From Chroococcidiopsis thermalis PCC 7203 (GTDB lineage: Bacteria; Cyanobacteriota; Cyanobacteriia; Cyanobacteriales; Chroococcidiopsidaceae): a DNA stretch of 64,000 nucleotides. The notes below the pieces were generated by a model. That model saw nothing but the letters and a program-made list of their open reading frames with translations, had not been told where the DNA came from and made no database searches. The stretch lies in assembly GCF_000317125.1 (NCBI RefSeq), contig NC_019695.1, positions 2,840,336-2,904,335 on the forward strand, given 5' to 3'. Below are positions 16,878 through 25,773 of this stretch, one piece after another (within the stretch, counting starts at the first letter, position 1; each line of letters opens with the position of its first letter). Position numbers and translations under genes: made by a program.

Positions 16878-17831
16878 TTAGTTGACTAAGTATTTGAATA
16901 AGTCATCAATCACCGCATTCATTGCCAAAATATCAAAAGCGTACCAGTGAGCAGAATCGACAAGATAAACCCGATTTCGTTGAACTACCTTCAGCTTTTG
17001 CCACAGTGGATCTTTTTGTAACCTTTCTATTGCTTTTTTACCTGCTTCTTCTCTATAGGAAAGGAATAAAACATCACCATCAATATCAGACAAATTTTCC
17101 TGAGAAATACGATCTTTTGTGAAGAAATCTCCGCTTTGTGCAGGTGGGCGTTGTAATCCAACGTCATTTAAAAGTGCGCCAGTAGGATGTTTTATTCCAT
17201 AGGTGTATATTCCATAAGTTCTATCTACAGTGGCAACTGATACTTGCATTTGGAGACGGCGATCGCCCAACGCTTGTTTAAGTTGTTCAATTCGTTGCCG
17301 ATAGCGATCGATTAATTGTTGACTCTTCTGTTCTTTATCCAAAACTTTAGCAACGTCTTCTAAATGCTTTTGCCAAGGAGGAGGGGGACTAGGATTATCC
17401 AATACAACAGTAGGCGCAATATCAGATAGCTGTTTATAAATATTTTTAAACCGAGTAGTAGATAGAATTAAATCGGGTTTTAGTAACAAAATTCTTTCTA
17501 AGTTTGGCTGAAATCCAATATTTTCTACTCCATCTGCTTTGTCTTGAAGATGTTCTGGAAAAGAATCGCCTGCATACCAAGCAGTTGCAATAGGTTTAGT
17601 ACCTAATGCTAAGGTGCTACGAAAAGTAGCCATCCACAAAGTTACTACTTGTTGAGGATGGCGAGGAATGCACGTTTTACCCATTGCATGTTGTACAACT
17701 TGGCAATCTTCTCGCAGTTGTTTTAAGTTTGTAACACTAGAATTAATGTTTCTGCTACAAGCCGAAGTCAGTGTAAATGACAAAACTGCCAATAACAACA
17801 GATAGATAAAGCGACGCAAAGAAATTCTCAT
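16878..17831 (-). CDS. Iron-siderophore-binding lipoprotein, cassette 3
   Basis: This is a 317-residue FecB-type periplasmic binding protein with lipobox LTSAC (Cys25). Motifs are PQQVVTLWMATFRSTLALGTKP, LERILLLKPDLILSTTRF and NLSDIDGDVLFLSYREE. It lies 13 bp downstream of the cassette 3 receptor on the same strand, clearly in one operon. It is closer to the cassette 1 protein than to that of cassette 2 (both have GKTCIP after the lipobox region). No permease gene is linked. Confidence 0.88.
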   Translation of the reverse strand: MRISLRRFIYLLLLAVLSFTLTSACSRNINSSVTNLKQLREDCQVVQHAMGKTCIPRHPQQVVTLWMATFRSTLALGTKPIATAWYAGDSFPEHLQDKADGVENIGFQPNLERILLLKPDLILSTTRFKNIYKQLSDIAPTVVLDNPSPPPPWQKHLEDVAKVLDKEQKSQQLIDRYRQRIEQLKQALGDRRLQMQVSVATVDRTYGIYTYGIKHPTGALLNDVGLQRPPAQSGDFFTKDRISQENLSDIDGDVLFLSYREEAGKKAIERLQKDPLWQKLKVVQRNRVYLVDSAHWYAFDILAMNAVIDDLFKYLVN

Positions 17832-17844
17832 GGATATGTATCAT

Positions 17845-20532
17845 TCAAAATCCCCAAGAAATTGTACCTACGAATGTCAATGGTTCGCCAGGGATAACAC
17901 GATTTATGTTTTGAGCAGAGACAAAATAATCAACATCGAACAAATTCTGGATATTAAGCGAAGCTCGGAAGTTGTCTCGTTCGTAAAATATCGCAGCGTC
18001 GCTGCGTGTATAACCTGGTAACGTAAATGTATTTCCTAACTCACCTTGACGATCTCCATAGTAAAAGACTCCTAAACCGAAGCCCAATCCTTCTAAGCTG
18101 CCGGACTGAATTTCATAAGTTGTCCATAGGTTGAGCGCGTGTTTCGGCACATTACTCAGTTGATTACCAACTGGAAAGTCATTGTCTTCAGTAATTTCTG
18201 CATCGGTAAAAGCATAGCCTGCAATAATATTCCATCCAGGCAGAATTTCACCGGAAACATCAAACTCAATCCCACGACTTCGCTGTTCTCCAACTAAAAT
18301 ACTTTGGTTCGGATTATTAGGATCGGGTGTTGGGAGATTGGAACGAGTTAAGTCATAAAATGCTAGTGTTGCAGCCAATTGGTCAGTGAGATCGGCTTTG
18401 ACACCAATTTCGTACTGTGTGCCTCGTTCTGGATCGGTCTCCGCAGGAGCGAATCCACTGGATGTTGAATAGTTGAATGAACGGCTGTAGCTAGCATAGA
18501 GCGAAATCGGTTGAATAGGCTGGTAAACAATTCCAAAACGGGGGCTAAAAGCCTCTGTTTGTTTAAAGTCATCTATTTGTTCAAATGGTTCCTGATATTT
18601 TTGATTAGCAATATCAAAGCGTCCACCCAAAAGTAGCTTCAAGTTTTCGGCTAAGGTAATTTGGTCTTGGAGATAAATACCGAATTGCTGCACTCTATCT
18701 TTGTTAGCCTGCGGTGTAAAAGTCGGGTTGATTGGAGTACGCCCATACACAGGGTTAAAAATATCAAGGGGAGCATAATTTAAGCTGAGATTAGATTTAT
18801 AATCAATATCAGTTCTTCTGAGATTAAATCCTGCTACTAGTTGATGTTTGATACTACCCGTAGCAAAGTTACCAACAATGTAATTGTCAAGATTGTAGGT
18901 ATTTGCATTGTATTCAGTATCATCCTCTTGTCCTCTATTTAGGGTACGTCCATCACTCTGCAATGCTAGTGGAAATACAGTATCTCGTCTTAGGCGAAAT
19001 AAGGAAGTCCGAAAAACGCTTCTTGCTTGCCAGTCTTCACTAAAGCGATGTTCCAAATCATAGCCGATACGAAATACCTCATTTGAAACTTGATTAAAAT
19101 CAGGCTCACTCACAAAACGGTTACGAGGAATCCTACCATTAGGGTTAGGCAAAACACTGCCCCGTGGAGGTAATCCAAAATCATAGGTTCCCTCTGAAAG
19201 GAGATACTCTGCTGCTAATGTCAGCTTGGTTTTGTCGCCGAGCTTAAATGCCAAACTTGGTGCAATTAAGTAGTCTCGGTGTTCATAAAAATCAATAAAG
19301 CTTTCCCTGGTTTGAGCCGAAGCATTTAGGCGATACAGTACCGTTTTGCTTTCATTCAATGGACCGGATAAATCAATCGCACCACGATAAAGATTGTAGC
19401 TGCCAGCAGAAGCCTCTACGGAATAGAAAGGATCGAGTAATGGCTGCTTCGTGACCAAGTTAACGCTACCGCCTAGCCCACCTTGACCGAACAGAACTGA
19501 GGCAGGTCCTTTGAGAACTTCAACCCGTTCAATGTTAGACCCAAATGCTATTTCTGAAGCTGTGGGATCTGGCAAACCATTGATTAGAATATCATTAGAC
19601 GCATCAAATCCTCGAATGTTAATTATATTGAGAGGATCGCGAGGACTTCGACCACCTAGCACAACACCAGGTGCATTCTTTAGTACTTCTACTAGACGAG
19701 TAGCTTGCTGGTCTTGGATAACCTCTTGGGGGATGACTTGAATCGACTGGGGAATATCCCGCAAAGGCGTATCGGTTCTGGTTCCCACACTAGCATTTGG
19801 CACGCGATACCCATCTTGCTCGCCCGTCACAACTATCTCAATTGACTCATCATCCGCTGCTGATGGTTGATTTGGCTGTTCTTGTTCTGGTTGTGGTGAT
19901 GTTTCCGATCGCTGTGGCTGTTGTGCGGAAGTTGCAGTAGTTGTAATGCCAAAAATCAATCCCTCGTTTGGACTGTCCAACAATTCGACAGTTGGGACAC
20001 CCGCCTCACCCGTCACCGTCACCTGAATAGTATTAGCGTCCAGATTTATAACTGTTATTTCAGTAATACCCTCAACAGGTTTTTGGGAACTGAATGTAAA
20101 GGCATCGCCAGTTGACAAGCGCAATTGGGCGTTAGGAATATCAGCAATATAGTTATTTCCTTGACTGCGATCGCTGATTTGCAGTTGTTCGCCTTGGGTG
20201 GTTTGTAAAATCACCTCTACACCTTTATCGGTGGAATTAGCCTGCACTCCCGTCACTTGTGTAACACCCCCCTGTTTCCCCCCTTGGTAAGGAGGGACAG
20301 AAGGGCTGTTAGTTGGTATTGATGATTGCGAGAGCAAACCTTTAACATTGCTGGCTGGAAATTTAACTTCACTGAATCGAGGAATAGGTGTAGTGAATTT
20401 TTGGTGATCTGATTCAACTTGAGCCACGACAGGCTGACCAACAGCAATGCTGAAAACATATCCTATCAAGCCGAGCACTAGCCACGAATTTTGTTTGGGC
20501 AGAACTATCCAACCTTCGATCTTGCTCATCAC
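17845..20532 (-). CDS. TonB-dependent siderophore receptor with AMIN domain, cassette 3
   Basis: This 895-residue receptor is closely related to the one at 3885-6596. It has a signal segment (WLVLGLIGYVFSIAVGQPVVA), an in-frame repeat peptide NSPSVPPYQGGKQGG at about 75-90, an AMIN domain (GVEVILQTTQGEQLQI, YIADIPNAQLRL), a TonB-box-like EIVVTGEQDGY, a plug (RTDTPLRDIPQSIQVIP, SNIERVEVLKGPASVLFGQGG, GGSVNLVTKQP) and a barrel ending TISWGF. The shared in-frame repeat at the same place shows that receptors 1 and 3 are duplicates made after the repeat entered. It is transcribed from its own operator region (20633-20667). Confidence 0.93.
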   Translation of the reverse strand: MMSKIEGWIVLPKQNSWLVLGLIGYVFSIAVGQPVVAQVESDHQKFTTPIPRFSEVKFPASNVKGLLSQSSIPTNSPSVPPYQGGKQGGVTQVTGVQANSTDKGVEVILQTTQGEQLQISDRSQGNNYIADIPNAQLRLSTGDAFTFSSQKPVEGITEITVINLDANTIQVTVTGEAGVPTVELLDSPNEGLIFGITTTATSAQQPQRSETSPQPEQEQPNQPSAADDESIEIVVTGEQDGYRVPNASVGTRTDTPLRDIPQSIQVIPQEVIQDQQATRLVEVLKNAPGVVLGGRSPRDPLNIINIRGFDASNDILINGLPDPTASEIAFGSNIERVEVLKGPASVLFGQGGLGGSVNLVTKQPLLDPFYSVEASAGSYNLYRGAIDLSGPLNESKTVLYRLNASAQTRESFIDFYEHRDYLIAPSLAFKLGDKTKLTLAAEYLLSEGTYDFGLPPRGSVLPNPNGRIPRNRFVSEPDFNQVSNEVFRIGYDLEHRFSEDWQARSVFRTSLFRLRRDTVFPLALQSDGRTLNRGQEDDTEYNANTYNLDNYIVGNFATGSIKHQLVAGFNLRRTDIDYKSNLSLNYAPLDIFNPVYGRTPINPTFTPQANKDRVQQFGIYLQDQITLAENLKLLLGGRFDIANQKYQEPFEQIDDFKQTEAFSPRFGIVYQPIQPISLYASYSRSFNYSTSSGFAPAETDPERGTQYEIGVKADLTDQLAATLAFYDLTRSNLPTPDPNNPNQSILVGEQRSRGIEFDVSGEILPGWNIIAGYAFTDAEITEDNDFPVGNQLSNVPKHALNLWTTYEIQSGSLEGLGFGLGVFYYGDRQGELGNTFTLPGYTRSDAAIFYERDNFRASLNIQNLFDVDYFVSAQNINRVIPGEPLTFVGTISWGF
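20266..20306 (+). repeat. C/G-run repeat inside the cassette 3 receptor gene
   Basis: CCCCCCTGTTTCCCCCCTTG followed by GTAAGGAGGGACAGAAG is the same element, at the same site and in the same frame, as in the cassette 1 receptor gene (6311 onward). It encodes PPYQGGKQGG on the minus strand. Confidence 0.8.
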
Positions 20533-20593
20533 ACCACAGTTGTTGAAATTTCAATAAAAATTTGGCTTATTGCGTATAGTTGTTAATTGCAAT

Positions 20594-20667
20594 AAAGCAT
20601 AGTGTAAAGAAGCACTAGGGTTAGAGTCTATTCCAAAACGGCATTACAGTCGCAAAACGGCATTACG
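20594..20667 (-). promoter_or_regulatory. Predicted operator and -10 box of the cassette 3 receptor
   Basis: CAAAACGGCATTAC occurs twice, starting at 20634 and 20653 (19-bp period). On the receptor strand this reads GTAATGCCGTTTTG, whose CCGTTT core matches the operators of cassette 2 and, less well, cassette 1. The ACACTA block at about 20600-20606 (minus strand) is a likely -10 box, in the same place as in cassette 1. The second repeat overlaps the regulator's stop codon. Confidence 0.6.
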
Positions 20668-21670
20668 AAGGTAAAATACTTCTCTTTCCTGATAAGCATT
20701 CTCTAGGTGTAATGCCAAATTTTCTTTTAAAGGCAGCCGCAAAGTGTCCTTGCTGAGAATAACCGCTCAAATTGGCAACTTCAGCCACGCTCAGCTTACC
20801 AGAACGCAAAAGTTGTTCTGCTTGCTCCATACGTATATTGGTGAGATAGCCAAACACCGTTGTGCCAAACATCTCCTTAAATCCGCGCCGGAGATTGCGA
20901 TCGCTCACTCCAACAATTTGCGCCAATTCCAACAATGACGGCGGATTTTCCAAATGTGCCGACAAAATTTCTCTAGCGTAATGAATCCGGCTAATAGTAT
21001 CTGCTTTCAGGCGCGGCGATGGCTGTATTCCATCTTGAGCAGATAATATAGGAGCTAATTGCAACGCCATTAGTTCCAACACCTTCCCTTGTAAATACAT
21101 CCGCTTTGTCATTCCCTCGTAAGGACAGTTGATAATTTGCTGTGCTATTCCCTGAATAGCCGTTGTAGTTTCGGGGTAAAGCAAAGTCTGCCAATCATTA
21201 CCCTTCGCCAACAGACGCAACTGGTGGGGAATTTCCCCAGCTTCATCAGGGAAAAAAGTTGCCAGCAACTCAGGAGGCATCTCGATATCAACACCTACAT
21301 ATCGAGTTTTGAGTAATTGCGTAGTCATTTGGCGTTGAACACCACTACCAGAGATACATGTATATCCTTCTCCTAACTGCCCCCCGTATTCGTCTGTGAT
21401 TTTACCTGAAAGGTAAACTAAGAATTGCAATGGGTGATCCCACTCAGGGATTTTGATTAACATATCATCGCGATATTTATAGTCCACAATCATTAGCCAA
21501 AAGTGGGGATACACCTCAATAAGTCGCGCATAGCCTTTACCCAGTTGCTGAGGCATTTCGCGGACGATTTCAAATGGCTCTGGTTTTAGTTGTTGTAGAC
21601 TGTTGGGGTTAGCTTCTGCCCATAGTTCCCAATCCTCGTACATCGTCAGGGTAATTATCATAATTAGCAA
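20663..21670 (-). CDS. AraC/PchR-type transcriptional regulator, cassette 3
   Basis: This is a 335-residue AraC-family regulator. The true start may be the Met before YEDWELWAEAN (codon 10). The sensing half has MPQQLGKGYARLIEVYPHFWLMIVDYKY and RMYLQGKVLELMALQLAPI. The DNA-binding half has PSLLELAQIVGVSDRNLRRGFKEMFGTTVFGYL and VAEVANLSGYSQQGHFAAAFKRKFGITP. It probably responds to a ferric siderophore and activates the receptor 130 bp downstream. A candidate iron box lies upstream at 21694-21718. Confidence 0.9.
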   Translation of the reverse strand: MLIMIITLTMYEDWELWAEANPNSLQQLKPEPFEIVREMPQQLGKGYARLIEVYPHFWLMIVDYKYRDDMLIKIPEWDHPLQFLVYLSGKITDEYGGQLGEGYTCISGSGVQRQMTTQLLKTRYVGVDIEMPPELLATFFPDEAGEIPHQLRLLAKGNDWQTLLYPETTTAIQGIAQQIINCPYEGMTKRMYLQGKVLELMALQLAPILSAQDGIQPSPRLKADTISRIHYAREILSAHLENPPSLLELAQIVGVSDRNLRRGFKEMFGTTVFGYLTNIRMEQAEQLLRSGKLSVAEVANLSGYSQQGHFAAAFKRKFGITPRECLSGKRSILPS

Positions 21671-21690
21671 TTGGTAGATCTGTTAGATTT

Positions 21691-21754
21691 GATGATAATA
21701 AATTTCAATAATTTTATCGCGATCGCCCAATACAATTTGCTTGAGGGTGTTGCT
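21691..21754 (+). promoter_or_regulatory. AT-rich conserved box upstream of regulator 3 (candidate iron box)
   Basis: GATAATAAATTT and AATTTTATC flank a short centre, giving an imperfect inverted repeat of 25 bp (21694-21718) of the kind Fur proteins bind. The wider 60 bp align with the region upstream of regulator 2 (7995-8046). The box may serve regulator 3, or it may be the left edge of a lost cassette (see the operator at 21801). Confidence 0.4.
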
Positions 21755-21800
21755 AAATGCGATCGCCCTCACTTGCTCAAAACATTAAGCTGAAGCTAAA

Positions 21801-21866
21801 GATCCGTTTGCAATAGAAAAAAATCCGTCTCGCGTCAGACGCGATCGCTAGCGATCGTGTATAACT
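21801..21866 (+). promoter_or_regulatory. Orphan receptor operator and -10 box
   Basis: ATCCGTTT at 21802-21809 and ATCCGTCT at 21823-21830 form a direct repeat of 21-bp period, nearly identical to the cassette 2 operator (9105-9133). GTGTATAAC at about 21857-21865 supplies a -10 box, and the TTTTAATTA downstream also resembles cassette 2. It points toward 21945, where only an opposing gene ends. It is a promoter with no receptor gene left behind it. Confidence 0.6.
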
Positions 21867-21944
21867 TCTTTTAATTAATTGAGAATTGCTTTCAAAAACT
21901 GTACTACATCTACAAGAATCGCTGATTGAACGCACGCGATAAAA

Positions 21945-23390
21945 CTAATCCGCCCGCTCTAGTACCAGTACCCAGTCGCGATCGCGCTCGTGGGATGGCG
22001 GAACGAAGCGTTTCGTGCCAGCCGCAGCGAATTCGCCGATCGCCTGCCAAGTCCCTTGACGCGGGTTAAACCAGCGTGCTTTCACCCGCTCGCCTGAAAT
22101 TTTATCCATTTGAATTGTTACAGCATTACTAGTTGGAAGATAGAGCATGACATAGCTGCCATCAGCATTCCGTGTCGCCTGAATGCGATCGAGTTGCTCG
22201 CTCTGCCCGTTTGCGATCGAGGAGCGATCTGGAATCCGCGTTAGAAACGGTTGCGACTCCATCAGATTGCGTAGATATGTCATTTGACCCGCACCTGGCG
22301 CATCGAGGGATTTGAACCACGGGATGTCCGCACCTCTCCCCAGATGTTCGCCTTCACGAACCCAACCAATAAAGCTACGATGACCGTAGGTATGACCGAA
22401 GCCACCAGCAAACACAGCCCAGTATGCCGCTTTGCGAACGTGCCAAGGCTGAATTCGCTTATCCGGTGGCGCATTCCTGCTCAGAGAAAGTGAATTTTCG
22501 TATGCAACTTCGGCATCCAGCGTTGGCTTCGGCGGTTCTTTTGCATAGTCTGCGGCGATCGTTTTGTAGTTACGAAACTCGAAAGAAGTTGTGGTTTGAA
22601 TCATGTTAAAGTCGAGCCACTTTTCCTGGTGCAGATGGCGCGAAGACGAGCGACCGCCACCGCGAGGGTGGTAAGTCATCAATGTCGTGCTGTAATCTGC
22701 TTGCCCGTCAAATCGCGCGTCGCCGTTCGTACCATCCGCAATTCCCTCGGCTATGGCGCGGGTCATTCTCAGTCGTTCTGGATTGTCAACGTCCCGCTCG
22801 CGCACCGGATCTCCGCCCATCACCCAAATCAAGTGCGATTTATGCCGCCAACGGTTGCCAAGGAAATGTCCGTAGCGATAAGCAATCGCAGGGTTCTGAA
22901 CTATTGGGTCGTGATTCGGCACGTTGTTAGCCCAAATCGGCAGCAGAGCCAGATAGAGTCCGTGCGCTTCAGCCTGCGCCACAAACCAGTCAGCCATGTC
23001 CCAATAATCGTTGTTAGCACCGTTAGCAATTTGAGGTCGGGCAAAGTTGCCTCGGATAAACGCCGCTTGACCGTAAGCATTTGTACTCTCGGCGTTCCTA
23101 ACCAAACGACACTGAATCACGTTGAATCTCTTGGCGGCGCGATCTTCGAGATAGCGTAACACGGAAGGTTGATTGTGCGCATCCTCGCGCGTTGCCTTCT
23201 GAAGAATTGCCCACGACGTATCGCCCAGCCAAAAGAAAGGCGAACCATCCTCTTTCACCAAAAACCGACCGTTGTGACTGACACGCAGTTGGCTCAATTT
23301 ACTCGTTCGCGCTCCTGCCATGACAGTATTGCAACTCGATAAGAGGAAACAGACAGCGAGCGGTAACATCCAAAGCAAAAAACGTCTCAT
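21945..23390 (-). CDS. DUF4038 glycosidase-like lipoprotein (GH140-like)
   Basis: This 481-residue protein has a lipobox ending LLSSC (Cys20). A DUF4038 TIM-barrel-like domain follows: LRVSHNGRFLVKEDGSPFFWLGDTSWAI, then LVRNAESTNAYGQ, WVMGGDPVRERD and DAEVAYENS. A C-terminal beta domain resembling the collagen-binding-like domain often attached to DUF4038 begins at about 400 (NADGSYVMLYLPTSNAV, RWFNPRQGTW). Relatives include GH140 apiosidases acting on pectin side chains. In a cyanobacterium it more likely trims exopolysaccharide or sheath glycans; the substrate is unknown. It is on the minus strand downstream of the sigma factor gene. Confidence 0.82.
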   Translation of the reverse strand: MRRFLLWMLPLAVCFLLSSCNTVMAGARTSKLSQLRVSHNGRFLVKEDGSPFFWLGDTSWAILQKATREDAHNQPSVLRYLEDRAAKRFNVIQCRLVRNAESTNAYGQAAFIRGNFARPQIANGANNDYWDMADWFVAQAEAHGLYLALLPIWANNVPNHDPIVQNPAIAYRYGHFLGNRWRHKSHLIWVMGGDPVRERDVDNPERLRMTRAIAEGIADGTNGDARFDGQADYSTTLMTYHPRGGGRSSSRHLHQEKWLDFNMIQTTTSFEFRNYKTIAADYAKEPPKPTLDAEVAYENSLSLSRNAPPDKRIQPWHVRKAAYWAVFAGGFGHTYGHRSFIGWVREGEHLGRGADIPWFKSLDAPGAGQMTYLRNLMESQPFLTRIPDRSSIANGQSEQLDRIQATRNADGSYVMLYLPTSNAVTIQMDKISGERVKARWFNPRQGTWQAIGEFAAAGTKRFVPPSHERDRDWVLVLERAD

Positions 23391-23427
23391 AGTTTTCTAG
23401 CCCCTGGGTTCAGTCGAGTCCAAAATT

Positions 23428-24201
23428 CTAGGGTTGCAACAGCTCAAACAACTGTTGTTTGCCTTTTTGTAGATATCGAGTGACAGTCATCGGACTCACA
23501 CCAAGGTATTGAGCTGCTTTTTTGCGAGAAAATTGCTGGAGGAAGACCAATTCAACTGCCTTGCGAGTATTTTCTTCCAACTGGTTCATAGCGAAGCGCA
23601 ATTGTTGCCGCTCTTCTTCTGGCTGTAAAGTGCAAGAACGTCGCTCTGCTATGGTATCGGCTAGTTGAATCTGACCATCGGACTCTCGAACCAACGTACT
23701 ATCTAAACTGAAGACGCGGCAATTTTGAATGGCTAATTGGCTTTCTCTCCATTCTGACAGCGAGACGTGCAGCGATCGCGCAATCTCTAAATCTGTCGGA
23801 AGACGACCGAGAGAAGAAGTTAATTGTTGGTAAACTTTTTGCCCGCGAGCGTGAAGCTCTTGCCAGCGGCGGGGGATTTTTACCACTCCGGCGCGATCGC
23901 GGATAAAATGTAAAATTTCACCGCGAATATAAGGAATTGCAAAAGAACTAAAAGCATATCCTCGATCGGGATTAAAGCGCTCGATCGCGCGAATCAAACC
24001 GAAGTATCCAATCTGCTCTAAATCTTCATAAGGTTCGGGAGAGCGATGGTACAGTTGACGCGCCATCTGGCGTACTAACCCAGCGTGCCTTCTCACCAGT
24101 CGATTGCGTAACCAGAGCGAAGGCTTTTGATAGTAAGAAATCAACAGCTCGATCTCATTACAGTAGACGTTAGTTTGAGTCACCACCATAAAACACCTCA
24201 A
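23428..24201 (-). CDS. sigF: SigF-type group 3 RNA polymerase sigma factor
   Basis: This 257-residue sigma-70 factor lacks region 1. Region 2 reads LVRRHAGLVRQMARQLYHRSPEPYEDLEQIGYFGLIRAIERFNPDRGYAFSSFAIPYIRGEILHFIRD. Region 3 begins KIPRRWQELHARGQKV, and region 4 ends FSRKKAAQYLGVSPMTVTRYLQKGKQQL. That pattern is the cyanobacterial SigF group, known for control of pili, motility and envelope genes. The start is probably the Met of MVVTQTNVY, four codons inside the open frame. It lies between two polysaccharide-acting genes and next to a Crp-type regulator, so it may control them; this is inference. Confidence 0.88.
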   Translation of the reverse strand: MRCFMVVTQTNVYCNEIELLISYYQKPSLWLRNRLVRRHAGLVRQMARQLYHRSPEPYEDLEQIGYFGLIRAIERFNPDRGYAFSSFAIPYIRGEILHFIRDRAGVVKIPRRWQELHARGQKVYQQLTSSLGRLPTDLEIARSLHVSLSEWRESQLAIQNCRVFSLDSTLVRESDGQIQLADTIAERRSCTLQPEEERQQLRFAMNQLEENTRKAVELVFLQQFSRKKAAQYLGVSPMTVTRYLQKGKQQLFELLQP

Positions 24202-24444
24202 TCGCGAACGTTATCGAGCGACCACCGCAGAAATTTGAGTCGAGCCGAGAAAGTTCTCGGTCATGCGCTCCATCTTTTGCAGCGGCTCGCTTGAGAGATT
24301 CTCGATCGCCACGATCGCTCTCGCACGTCGAGCGCTGCTAGCAAATGTTACAAGCGCTCTGAATCTGACTTTCGGCATCTTTGCTTTTGGCTTATTCTCT
24401 ACTCATACTAAAAGCTTGTCAATTGCACACAGGTACGGAAAAGT

Positions 24445-25101
24445 TCAGGAGCGATCGCTCGTGATGATGTTAGCCCGGTGGCGCGCCCTGTTTGCTCGCT
24501 CTCTAGATTGCACGTCTTTTGACTGACGAGCGTGGTTTTCCTGCCGTGCGACAACGAGCCGCCGTTGCTGCCGATGTATTTTTCCCTCTGCTTCTAACCG
24601 CTGAAGGATTGTGGTCACCGTGACCCGATTCGTCCCCAGCGTCTGAGCCAACTGCTGATGGGTGAGCGGCAGATCGAGCAAGCGACCGTTTTCCACGTCG
24701 CAACCGAATTTTTGACTCAACCACATGAGGAGCTGCCATAACTTCTGAGATAGGGGATTGAGATGAATAATGCTCAGGAGTTCTTCGGTTTGCTGCTGCT
24801 GGTGAATGATGGCATCGGTGAAATGCGATCGCTGAGTGTAGGAACAGCAGCTGATGACGACATCTGTGAGGCAGTGGATTTCGTAAGGTCGCACTCGTGA
24901 CAATCGGTGTCCCACCACATCTCCCACTCCCCAATAGCCCAAGCAAACTAGCTCGCCTTCAGCAGTCCAAGTCATACTACAGACGACACCTGATTCGATC
25001 CGCCATAAAACTTCGCTGTGTTCTGGCAGCTGCGCGCGACGCTTCCATTGCTGTTGGAACGGTGGAGTGATTAAGCCAACGAGCGGACTTGACTGTTGCA
25101 T
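24445..25101 (-). CDS. Crp/Fnr family transcriptional regulator
   Basis: This 218-residue protein has an N-terminal cyclic-nucleotide-binding-like beta-roll (EVLWRIESGVVCSMTWTAEGELVCLGYWGVGDVVGHRLS), a dimerisation helix (LLSIIHLNPLSQKLWQLLMWLSQKFG) and a C-terminal winged helix (LPLTHQQLAQTLGTNRVTVTTILQRLEAEGKIHRQQRRLVV). It resembles NtcA-like cyanobacterial Crp proteins, but no cAMP-binding Arg-Ser signature is visible, so the ligand is unknown. A tail of about 25 residues rich in Arg (RERANRARHRANIITS) is unusual. It is 243 bp upstream of the sigma factor gene, in the same direction. Confidence 0.85.
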   Translation of the reverse strand: MQQSSPLVGLITPPFQQQWKRRAQLPEHSEVLWRIESGVVCSMTWTAEGELVCLGYWGVGDVVGHRLSRVRPYEIHCLTDVVISCCSYTQRSHFTDAIIHQQQQTEELLSIIHLNPLSQKLWQLLMWLSQKFGCDVENGRLLDLPLTHQQLAQTLGTNRVTVTTILQRLEAEGKIHRQQRRLVVARQENHARQSKDVQSRERANRARHRANIITSDRS

Positions 25102-25773
25102 AAAACTCCATCAGTTGGGCTTTTTGGTCAACTCATTCGTGACTAGCAGCCGCTACAGCTAGACTTGTTGGTACACCGCCTCGGATGCGACAAACAGACC
25201 GAGCGGAACTCGTCACTTCACATCGGTAAAGTATCAAGGAACTAACCGAGAGCGTAGCTATGAAATTCATCCAAAGAATAGTTATATTTGCTCAAGTCAC
25301 GCAAGCTACTTCAGATACCGAATCAAAAACTCTTTCTTTAGATAGAGGCGTAACAAAAGATTCAGTATTAAGTTGCACGTTCCTACTTTACAAAATTTTA
25401 TTCTCGACTTGACTAGATTGACAAATTATATAGGCTTCTCTCAGGTAAGGCTCTCAAATTTTTGGAATTGCTATCTAATCCGTTGCGCTCAATCTGTAGC
25501 TATTTTTCTGAAAAAGTTTCGCTTGCAGAATCGAAAAAATTGCTCTAACTTGTTTGCGGAAATTTGAGAGTAGTTATTGTAGTTGCTTCAAAAGTCAAGC
25601 AAAAAGTCTTCAGCAGGTAGAAGTCATATGACAGAAGTATTGAAGCTTAATTCTAAAAAAGGCGCTGGTGTTTTATGAAGATGATTTGGTTTGATCCAAA
25701 AGAACATAAGCATGTAATGTCTGGCAGGAATAAATACATAACCGCCCGAGCGAACTTTACCGCATGAGAAATT
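25102..25773. other. 672-bp AT-rich intergenic region, no gene seen
   Basis: The region separates the divergent Crp gene and glycoside hydrolase gene. Short open frames exist but lack good starts, ribosome sites or family resemblance. It has no HIP1 sites and is more AT-rich than the flanking genes. The promoters of both genes must lie here; no conserved box was recognised. Confidence 0.6.

Noticed and set aside
22284-22345. Stretch GAGGGATTTGAACCACGGGA resembling the T-arm of a tRNA gene on the opposite strand
   Set aside because: It lies inside the DUF4038 coding sequence (WFKSLDAPG), and no acceptor stem or anticodon arm can be folded around it.
25373-25567. 64-codon open frame in the gap before the glycoside hydrolase
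   Set aside because: It has no good start or ribosome site, a poor composition and no family resemblance.
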